DNA of 64,000 nucleotides from Firmicutes bacterium ADurb.Bin153 (lineage in GTDB: Bacteria; Bacillota; DTU025; MWDF01), in the NCBI GenBank assembly GCA_002070415.1, contig MWDF01000006.1, positions 1-64,000 on the forward strand, read 5' to 3'. The notes beneath the pieces were generated by a model, which searched no databases, was not told where the DNA came from, and saw only the letters and a list, made by a program, of their open reading frames with translations. Of the stretch, positions 16,007 to 22,697 are shown piece by piece. The translations under genes and the position numbers were made by a program. The stretch's first letter is position 1. Every line of letters starts with the position of its first letter.

Positions 16007-16804
16007 CTAAATCGTGAGTCCTCCGTCTATGCCTATGACCTGCCCGGTGATGTACGACGCCGAATCAGAGACGAGGAAGCAGACCAGCTCCGCGACCTCG
16101 CGCGGATCGCCGAACCTCCTTAGCGATATCGCCTCCAGGGCCTGCTGCTTCCTTGCCTCGGCGAGTCCTTGCGTCATGTCGGTCTCTATGAAACCGGGGG
16201 CCACAGCGTTCACCCTTATCGAGCGAGAGCCCAGCTCCTTTGCTGCCGTCAGCGTCAGGCCGAGCATCCCGGCCTTCGCGGAAGAGTAGTTGGCCTGCCC
16301 GGCGTTTCCCCTCACCCCCGCCACCGAGGATATGTTGACTATCGAGCCGCTGCGGGCCTTCAGCATGAAGGGGACCACCGCCTTCGTCATATAGAAGGCG
16401 GACCCCAAGTCGTTCTTCAGGACGGAATCGAAGTCCTCGGCATCCATGCGCAGTATCAGCGAATCCTTCACCGACCCCGCGTTGTTTACGAGCGCGTCAA
16501 TCCTGCCCGTCTTTTGTGCTGCATCAAGGACCATGCTCTCGCATTCGGAAGGGACCGAAACGTCTGCCTTGATGATTTCCACGACCGTCTTCCCGAAGCC
16601 TGCGGCAAGCGCCGCCTCCTTCGCCTCAAGCGCCGCCTCCGCCGCCTTCTTCCCGTCGGACCTGTAGTTTATGAATACGTCCATGCCCGAAGCGGCGAGT
16701 CTTACGGCAATGGCCCTTCCTATCCCCCTGGAAGCCCCCGTGACGATCGCGGTCCTGCCCTCCAGCCCGATGAATGACGATTCCCTCGTCTCACGGCCTG
16801 ACAT
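16007..16804 (-). CDS. fabG: 3-oxoacyl-ACP reductase FabG
   Basis: NADPH-dependent SDR reducing 3-oxoacyl-ACP. It has TGASRGIG for nucleotide binding, NNAG, catalytic Ser in NISSVAG, YSSAK (YxxxK) and APGFIETDM. At 265 residues it is slightly longer than most FabG (about 247), because of an N-terminal extension of about 12 residues and a small insertion around residues 60-70 (AKEAALAAGFGKTVVE). The ATG has AAGGAGG upstream and overlaps fabK by 14 nt. Confidence 0.93.
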   Translation of the reverse strand: MSGRETRESSFIGLEGRTAIVTGASRGIGRAIAVRLAASGMDVFINYRSDGKKAAEAALEAKEAALAAGFGKTVVEIIKADVSVPSECESMVLDAAQKTGRIDALVNNAGSVKDSLILRMDAEDFDSVLKNDLGSAFYMTKAVVPFMLKARSGSIVNISSVAGVRGNAGQANYSSAKAGMLGLTLTAAKELGSRSIRVNAVAPGFIETDMTQGLAEARKQQALEAISLRRFGDPREVAELVCFLVSDSASYITGQVIGIDGGLTI

Positions 16805-17762
16805 CGCATGCCTCCTTGTCCGCCCACCTGTTCAGGGCCGAAGATAATGTCCTCTCCGCTTCCGCTGCCATGCAGGCGATTATCTCCCCTGCTTTGGCCT
16901 CCTTCTTGAGAAGCCCGGCTATCTGTCCTGCCATGAAGGTCCCCGACTCGACGTCCCCGTCCTTCACCGCCTTCCTGAGAGAGCCCGCCGCTGCCGCCTC
17001 CAATTCGTCCTGCGAGGCGCCTGCTTTCTCCATATCCAGGTACTGCCTCGTAAACGGCGTCTTTATCGACCTTACGGGCCTTCCCGAACTGCGACCTGTG
17101 ACCACCGTGTCGCAATCGCCGGCTTTTAGCACCTTCTGCTTGTAGACGGGGTGTATGCCGCACTCATCGGCCACAAGGAAGCACGTGCCGCACTGTACAC
17201 CCTCTGCGCCCAGGCAGAATGCGGCCGCCATGCCCCTGCCGTCTGCGATGCCTCCCGCCGCCACTACCGGCACGCCAAGCGCATCCGCCATCTGCGGCAC
17301 CAGGGCCATGGTAGTGCTCTCACCGATGTGTCCGCCGGCTTCGCACCCTTCGGCTATCACGGCGTCCGCTCCCATCCTCTCCAGCCTTAGTCCCAGCGCG
17401 ACCGATGATGCCACCGGCAGGACCTTTATGCCCTTCGACTTGAGGGCCTCCATGTACTTGCCCGGGCTTCCCGCGCCCGTCGTCACAACGCCCACACCCT
17501 CTTCAATGACCGTCGAGATTATCTCGTCCGCATAGGGGCTGAGGAGCATTACGTTGACGCCGAACGGTTTTCCGGTGAGCGTCCTCGCCCTCCTTATCTC
17601 CTGCCTCACCGCTTCCGAAGGGGCGGCCCCGGCTGCGATCAGCCCGAGTCCGCCGGCTTCAGAGACTGCGGCAGCGAGCGCCGCGTCCGCGACCCAGGCC
17701 ATCCCGCCCTGTATGATCGGGTAATCTATACCCAGAAGGTCCGTCAGCCTCGTCCTAAGCAT
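16791..17762 (-). CDS. fabK: Enoyl-ACP reductase II (FMN-dependent FabK)
   Basis: Final reduction step of the elongation cycle, by a flavin TIM-barrel enzyme related to nitronate monooxygenases. Seen: YPIIQGGMAWVAD at the start of the barrel, PFGVNVMLL, the catalytic His in EGCEAGGHIGE, and VVAAGGIADGRG and CLGAEGVQCGTCF for FMN phosphate binding. Length 323 and operon position between fabH and fabG favour FabK over nitronate monooxygenase. No FabI-type reductase is seen in the window, so this is probably the main enoyl reductase; FabK enzymes are insensitive to triclosan. Confidence 0.93.
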   Translation of the reverse strand: MLRTRLTDLLGIDYPIIQGGMAWVADAALAAAVSEAGGLGLIAAGAAPSEAVRQEIRRARTLTGKPFGVNVMLLSPYADEIISTVIEEGVGVVTTGAGSPGKYMEALKSKGIKVLPVASSVALGLRLERMGADAVIAEGCEAGGHIGESTTMALVPQMADALGVPVVAAGGIADGRGMAAAFCLGAEGVQCGTCFLVADECGIHPVYKQKVLKAGDCDTVVTGRSSGRPVRSIKTPFTRQYLDMEKAGASQDELEAAAAGSLRKAVKDGDVESGTFMAGQIAGLLKKEAKAGEIIACMAAEAERTLSSALNRWADKEACDVRP

Positions 17763-18759
17763 GGTTTGCCTCCTGCCATCTGATAAGCGCCGAACCGTAT
17801 GTCAGCCCCGCTCCGAACCCGACCGCCAAAAGCAGCTGCCCCTGCCGGAGCCCGCCCGAGCGGTTAAGCTCGTCCAGTCCTATTGGTATGCTGGAGCTGG
17901 ACGTGTTCCCGTATTTGTCAAGGGTCACCAGCACCTTCGAAGGGTCCAGCCCGTACTTCTCGACTACCGATTCGATGATCCTGGCGTTCGCCTGGTGGGG
18001 CAGTATGTGGGAGACCTCGTCGATTCTTAGCCCTCCCTTGGCGAGGACCTTGTCTATCGCCTCGGGCATCGCCCTGACCGCGAACTTGTACACTTCCTTG
18101 CCGTCCATGTGTATGAACCTGTCGGACCTAGCGTCCAGGATGTCCGGCGCGGGCTCAGGGCATACCGGGTTGATGGCTGCGAGCGCCTTCGACACCAGAA
18201 GCGAGGCCCCGGTGCCGTCGGAAGCGAGGTAGGTCTCCATTATCCCGGGACCTTCGGTCGCGCCTATCACGACGGCGCCCGCCCCGTCGCCGAAGAGCAC
18301 GCATGTGTTCCTGTCCGTGAAGTCGGTTATCTTCGTGAGTGTCTCGGAGCATACGAGCAGCGCCTTCTTCGCCGCGCCCGCTTCCACGTACCTGCGGGCA
18401 ATGTCCAGCCCGTATATGAATCCGCTGCACGCCGCGTTTATGTCGAAAGCGAAGGCTCTCGCAGCCTTCAGCCTTCCCTGCAGTATGCAGGAGATCGATG
18501 GTGTGAAATAATCCGGGGTGACCGTGGACACTATTATCAGGTCGAGCTCCGAGGCCGAGCACCCCGCGTTCTCCAGCGCGGCCAAAGCGGCGCGCTCCGC
18601 CATATGCCAGGTACTCTCGCCGTCGCTGAACCTTCTTTGCCTGATCCCGGTCCTTGATACTATCCAGTCGTCCGTCGTCTCCACCAGAACCGCCATGTCC
18701 TCGTTGGTAACGCGCTTGTCGGGAACGTAGCTCCCGGTACCTATGATGCCAGCTTTCAA
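17755..18759 (-). CDS. fabH: 3-oxoacyl-ACP synthase III FabH
   Basis: Initiates fatty acid synthesis by condensing an acyl-CoA primer with malonyl-ACP. Catalytic residues: Cys in INAACSGFIYGL, His in ILPHQANARI, Asn in YGNTSSSSIP. TTDDWIVSRTGIRQRR near the N-terminus and the terminal GFGAGLTYGSALIRW are standard. It begins with TTG at 18759 behind AAGGGGTG. It is the first gene of the six-gene fab operon and overlaps fabK by 8 nt. A 29-bp near-palindrome lies 40 nt upstream. Confidence 0.95.
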   Translation of the reverse strand: MKAGIIGTGSYVPDKRVTNEDMAVLVETTDDWIVSRTGIRQRRFSDGESTWHMAERAALAALENAGCSASELDLIIVSTVTPDYFTPSISCILQGRLKAARAFAFDINAACSGFIYGLDIARRYVEAGAAKKALLVCSETLTKITDFTDRNTCVLFGDGAGAVVIGATEGPGIMETYLASDGTGASLLVSKALAAINPVCPEPAPDILDARSDRFIHMDGKEVYKFAVRAMPEAIDKVLAKGGLRIDEVSHILPHQANARIIESVVEKYGLDPSKVLVTLDKYGNTSSSSIPIGLDELNRSGGLRQGQLLLAVGFGAGLTYGSALIRWQEANHA

Positions 18760-18798
18760 AACAACACCCCTTGATTGACGGGCCGCGCGGCCTTATGA

Positions 18799-18827
18799 TT
18801 TGAATGTCTGAAATTTAGATATTCAAA
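18799..18827. promoter_or_regulatory. 29-bp near-palindrome between fabH and fabD, candidate fatty-acid operator
   Basis: Arms TTTGAATGTCTGAA and TTTAGATATTCAAA are inverted copies with two mismatched pairs around a central A. It is the only AT-rich block in the divergent fabH-fabD spacer and lies 40 nt from the fabH start and about 90 nt from fabD. TTTGA...TCAAA half-sites recall the FabT-type operators of fatty acid genes. The actual regulator is not in the window. A TTGAAT -35-like hexamer falls inside the element on either strand. Confidence 0.6.
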
Positions 18828-18914
18828 CTATATTTACATGCCCGGTGGGTTGTCAAGAAGAATTCGTTCCGTACGGATATTCATGCGTCACCGAGGGCGG
18901 GAAGGTGGATCGGA

Positions 18915-19844
18915 TTGGGTAAGAGGGCCGTGATATTCCCCGGACAGGGCGCACAGTACGAAGGAATGGGCAAAGAGTTGTACGACGGCTTCGGGGAGGT
19001 AAGGGATATATATTCCGCCGTTTCGGATGCAGCCGGCTTCGACGTCGGCGAGGTCAGCTTCGGAGGCAGGGTCGGCGACCTGGGCAAGACGGGCTATTCA
19101 CAGCCTGCGATATTCGCCATGAGCCTGGCCGGTTTTGCGGTGTACAGGAAGATGGGCGGCACGTTGGACGGCGTCACGGGTTTTTCCCTTGGCGAATGCA
19201 CGGCCGTCTGCGCGGCCGGGGGGCTCGACCTTGACGAGGGCGCCTTCATGGTGGCGGCAAGGGCGAGGGCGATGCAGAAGGAGGCAGAGGCATGCTCGGG
19301 TTCCATGTACGCCGTAATGGGAGCGTCCGAATGTGCGATCAGGGATGCGATCGCAGGATCGGGCGGCTATGCGGAGATGGTCAACTTCAACTGTCCGGGC
19401 CAGGTCGTAATCGCGGGCGAGACAGGAGCGGTCCAAAAGGCCGCTAGCGCGCTGCAAGCGTCGGGCTTCAAGGCCGTGAAGCTCAACGTCAACGCCGCTT
19501 TCCACAGCAAGCTCATGGAAAACGCCGCATCCGGCTTCTCCGGGGAGCTGGGCAGGCTGTCGTCGTTCAGGAAGTTCGACGTGGAGGTCTTCTCCAACGT
19601 CACCGGTTCGCTATTGACGCCGGATGTTAGCCCTTCTGATTATTTCCGCACCCAGATGCTGAGCCCCGTGAGGTGGCAGGCTATCATCGAGGAGATGATA
19701 AGGGGCGGCTACGACGATTTCGTGGAGATAGGCCCGTCCAAGGTCCTGTCGGGGATGATAAGGAGGATATCGAAGGAGGTCTCTGTAAGGAACGCCGAGG
19801 ATCCGAAGGGATTCGATGCGCTTTTCGTGCACTTGCCCAACTAG
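18915..19844 (+). CDS. fabD: Malonyl-CoA:ACP transacylase FabD
   Basis: Loads malonyl groups onto ACP. FPGQGAQYEGMGKE at the N-terminus, the nucleophile in GFSLGE, and the catalytic His in NAAFHSKLM are all present. The 309-residue length is normal. TTG at 18915 with AAGGTGG upstream is the start. It is transcribed divergently from the rest of the fab cluster, an uncommon arrangement, and shares the palindrome in the spacer. The next plus-strand gene starts 59 nt after the stop. Confidence 0.94.
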   Translation: MGKRAVIFPGQGAQYEGMGKELYDGFGEVRDIYSAVSDAAGFDVGEVSFGGRVGDLGKTGYSQPAIFAMSLAGFAVYRKMGGTLDGVTGFSLGECTAVCAAGGLDLDEGAFMVAARARAMQKEAEACSGSMYAVMGASECAIRDAIAGSGGYAEMVNFNCPGQVVIAGETGAVQKAASALQASGFKAVKLNVNAAFHSKLMENAASGFSGELGRLSSFRKFDVEVFSNVTGSLLTPDVSPSDYFRTQMLSPVRWQAIIEEMIRGGYDDFVEIGPSKVLSGMIRRISKEVSVRNAEDPKGFDALFVHLPN

Positions 19845-19903
19845 GGGCGCACAGCTGATATAATCAGGCCAGGTTACCCTTTGCATCGTCTGGAGGGGTG
19901 AGA

Positions 19904-21013
19904 TTGGAAGGCAAGGCGTTCAGGAGCTACCTCCTGTTGGCGTTCTACGTGCTTTTGATGGTCGCGGCCGTGATAAAGACCGATGCGATCCTGGCCATAC
20001 TATCCAAGGGCCTGGCTCTTATGAGCCCCCTTTTCATAGGGGTCGCGATAGCCTTCATACTTGACGGGCCGTACGAGTTCTTCAGGGGGCTGACCATCCG
20101 CCATTTCAAGTCCGAAAAGGCCGAAAAGCCGGCGAGGGCGGTGTCCGCGGCACTGGTACACGTGCTGTTCCTCCTCGTTCTGTTCGGCATCTTCTACTAC
20201 ATAATCCCCCAGTTCGTCGACAGCGTGGGCCAGTTCTCCGGGAGCTATCCGGCCTACAGGGACAAGGTCGTAGGCTTCATAGACAAACTGGCGGTGTCTT
20301 TGAGGATGGGCGCGTTCGACTTCTCTAGGTTCGACGATTTCATCAGCGGGCTGCCCGAAAGGATAGGCTCCGCCCTGACGGGCATGTTCCCGAAGGTGTT
20401 CTCGATAACGGCGAGCGTGCTGAGGTCCTTGGCCAACGTGCTTTTAGGCTTCATCCTGTCGTTGTACATCCTGTCGGACAAGGAAAGGATATCCCTTCAG
20501 CTCAAAAGGGCCGTGAGGGCGTACCTTCCTAAGGCGGCAGAAAGGGTTGAGCGCGTATCGGCGATCACTGCGTCCACTTTCCGCAGGTTCATCTACGGCC
20601 AGCTCATCGAGGCTCTGGTGCTAGGGACCATGTGCTTTGTGGGCATGCTGGCCTTGGGCTTCCCATACGCTCTGCCCATAAGCCTTGTCATAGGCATCAG
20701 CAACCTGATACCGGTGGCCGGTCCCATAATCGGCACGATACCCGGCTTTCTGATCATTCTCCTGGTCGATCCGGTCAAGGCATTGTGGTTCTTGCTGTTC
20801 ATCATCGTGCTGCAGCAGCTCGAGGGCAACATAGTGTATCCGAGGGTGATGGGAAGCTCGATAGGGCTGCCGTCCTTCTGGCTGCTGCTTACGATCATCA
20901 TTTCGGGGGGCCTGTTCGGGGTGCTCGGGATCGTGGTCGGCATCCCCGCCGTGACGGTCCTCTACAGGCTAGTCGAGCAGGACGTCAAGTCCAAGTTGAG
21001 AATCGATGCCTGA
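19904..21013 (+). CDS. AI-2E family transporter (UPF0118 permease)
   Basis: Polytopic membrane protein of about 369 residues with roughly eight hydrophobic segments. Family hallmarks are the C-terminal ISLVIGISNLIPVAGPIIGTIPGF and LEGNIVYPRVMGSSIGLPSF blocks. Members export various small molecules or ions; autoinducer-2 export holds only for some, so the substrate is open. The TTG at 19904 has GGAGGGG five to six bases upstream; a GTG at 19898 lies too close to that site. It may be co-transcribed with fabD. A strong terminator follows at 21086. Confidence 0.88.
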   Translation: MEGKAFRSYLLLAFYVLLMVAAVIKTDAILAILSKGLALMSPLFIGVAIAFILDGPYEFFRGLTIRHFKSEKAEKPARAVSAALVHVLFLLVLFGIFYYIIPQFVDSVGQFSGSYPAYRDKVVGFIDKLAVSLRMGAFDFSRFDDFISGLPERIGSALTGMFPKVFSITASVLRSLANVLLGFILSLYILSDKERISLQLKRAVRAYLPKAAERVERVSAITASTFRRFIYGQLIEALVLGTMCFVGMLALGFPYALPISLVIGISNLIPVAGPIIGTIPGFLIILLVDPVKALWFLLFIIVLQQLEGNIVYPRVMGSSIGLPSFWLLLTIIISGGLFGVLGIVVGIPAVTVLYRLVEQDVKSKLRIDA

Positions 21014-21085
21014 AGCGGGTGCGTCTGCGAGGGGCCGCCTTTGAGCATGTATGGTTGAATAGGCCCGACCGATAGATGAGCAAGG

Positions 21086-21116
21086 AACATGCCGGGCCGT
21101 GAAAAGCCCGGCATGT
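21086..21116 (+). terminator. Terminator after the AI-2E family gene
   Basis: Perfect 12-bp stem AACATGCCGGGC/GCCCGGCATGTT with loop CGTGAAA, then CTCTT. Confidence 0.75.
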
Positions 21117-21275
21117 TCTCTTACGCCATGATATCGCTGCTTCTGTCTTCCTTGCCGTGTCATCCGGCCGTGGACTGGAATTCGATAGGGCTCCCGTATA
21201 TGTGTCGTCCCGCGACCTTGGGATCCATCCGGCGGTCCGGCAGCAGCTTATGGATCCGTCTTGCGCAAAAAGAAA

Positions 21276-21305
21276 GGGACTGCCCCTTCGTCTCGGGGCA
21301 GTCCC
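21276..21305 (-). terminator. Terminator of the FMN-binding protein gene
   Basis: Perfect 11-bp stem GGGACTGCCCC/GGGGCAGTCCC, loop of 8, then TTTCTTTTTG on the minus strand. It lies 14 nt after the stop of the gene. Confidence 0.88.
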
Positions 21306-21319
21306 GCAAAGAATCCCGC

Positions 21320-22372
21320 CTACTTGCCCACCGTGATCTCTTTCCTGTTGTTGTATGCATCGAGCAGGGCGGCGAGTATGTTGCCGTGCGCGTCGTTGAG
21401 GCTCATCGTAGCTGTCGCCACTACGTCGGCAAGCAGCGCCTTCTCCGCGTCGGTCAGAAGATTGAACTTTGCTAGGTCTTGCGCGTTGGTCGTATTGGCC
21501 TTAATGGGCCTTCCGTTCCTGTCGGAGCAGTATTTCGCGAAGAACTTGTTCAGCTCGTCAACCGTCTTGCCCTTGAAGAACTCCTGGTACGCATCCATCT
21601 GCTTGTACCATTCGTTGGCCGCGTTCATGCCGTAGGAATCACCGCGCTGGCGCTTTGAGAGCCAGCCGTTGACCTCCGCTGCTATCTTCGCCTCGGCGTT
21701 GTCACTCTTGCCCGTGACCTTCTCCGCTGCATGGTCAGTGTAGTTGTAGCCCGGGGTGCCCGGCCATCCCGAGAAATGCGGCATGCTCTCCCCGTCGTAG
21801 TTGGGCGTGCTTACCTCGTACATATCCACGAAGCAGTCCACTATCCTCCCGGCGGAATCGAAGAGGACGCTGGCCATGACGATGTTGAAGCTGTATACTT
21901 GGACACCCTCGGAGTCCTTGCCGGGGCCGACCCTGAACGTTACGCTCTTGCCCAGCCCTTTGTAGACGGCCTTCTCCCCAGCAGGTATTGCGCTCTTCAC
22001 GGCCTCCTTCGGCTTCTCCGTCGCGACGGTTATGCCGGCGCCCGCCTTGTTAAGGGCTTCTGTCGCCGCCAATAGGATGCCCTTGGACGAGTAGGTTGCT
22101 CCCGAGACCGTGTCGACGCCGGATACCCCGTTGGCCTTGATTATCCTGGCCGAGAGGTCCTGGAAGGCGGGCACGAAGATGGCCTCGGTATCGTGGTACT
22201 CGAGCGCCTTGATCGTCTTTATGCTTCCCTTGTCTATAGTGAGCTCGAGTCTTATCTTGCCTAGGTAACCGTCGGCCTCACCGAGGAAGGCCCCGTCGGT
22301 GTAGGCGAGGGCGATGGCGCACGCAACCGCCACTACCAGTACCGCGAGGACAAGCGAGAATGTTTTGCGCAT
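21320..22372 (-). CDS. Exported FMN-binding domain protein fused to the recurring FMN-associated domain
   Basis: Signal peptide (residues 1-23), then an FMN_bind domain (about 25-115) ending in VSGATYSSKGILLA. The Thr of SGAT is the residue flavinylated by ApbE in this family. The second half (about 135-345) matches the repeat of the 12.3-13.4 kb gene: GLGKSVTF, VMASVLFDSAGRIVD, YGM...WYKQMDAYQEFFKGKTVDEL. It also carries an extra insert with HFSGWPGTPGYNYTDHA. The ATG at 22372 has AGGGGAG upstream. Probable role: an extracytoplasmic flavin-carrying redox protein. The electron partner is unknown. It is monocistronic. Confidence 0.82.
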   Translation of the reverse strand: MRKTFSLVLAVLVVAVACAIALAYTDGAFLGEADGYLGKIRLELTIDKGSIKTIKALEYHDTEAIFVPAFQDLSARIIKANGVSGVDTVSGATYSSKGILLAATEALNKAGAGITVATEKPKEAVKSAIPAGEKAVYKGLGKSVTFRVGPGKDSEGVQVYSFNIVMASVLFDSAGRIVDCFVDMYEVSTPNYDGESMPHFSGWPGTPGYNYTDHAAEKVTGKSDNAEAKIAAEVNGWLSKRQRGDSYGMNAANEWYKQMDAYQEFFKGKTVDELNKFFAKYCSDRNGRPIKANTTNAQDLAKFNLLTDAEKALLADVVATATMSLNDAHGNILAALLDAYNNRKEITVGK

Positions 22373-22697
22373 ACGAACTCCCCTTTCTTGTCATCTTAAT
22401 AGCTTCGTGTCCTTTAGTGTTCCTCCGTTGTCCTGTTCACTTCTCACATAGTCAATCATCGATATTTATATGGCACTATTTTCCTGCAAGCCGCCCACGC
22501 CGTCAACGGGAAATTTGTACCCATGATTAGCTGGTTGGATGCCGCAACCGCAGCCTTTAATGGCGGCTTGTGCGCGATGCGGGCGATGATTGGTGAAGGG
22601 GCCGTATCCGGTTTAATCCCGGGATACGGCCCCTTTTGATCTTGATCGGATTCGTCCGGGCATACTGCGGAAGGCGCCCTTATCGCCGGCGCCTGAT
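22373..22697. other. Intergenic region between the FMN-binding protein gene and sbcC
   Basis: The left part is the leader of the FMN-binding gene and is AT-richer. TTGACT near 22450 on the minus strand is a possible -35 without a clear -10. The right part contains the sbcC terminator. No gene is recognised. Confidence 0.4.
22596..22635. terminator. Hairpin terminator downstream of sbcC
   Basis: Perfect 14-bp stem AAGGGGCCGTATCC/GGATACGGCCCCTT with a 12-nt loop. T-rich flank is on the plus strand and A-rich on the minus, so minus-strand efficiency is uncertain, but it is the only stem after the sbcDC operon. Confidence 0.6.

Noticed and set aside
16791-17762. Nitronate monooxygenase
   Set aside because: Same fold, but the position inside the fab operon and the lack of another enoyl reductase there favour FabK.
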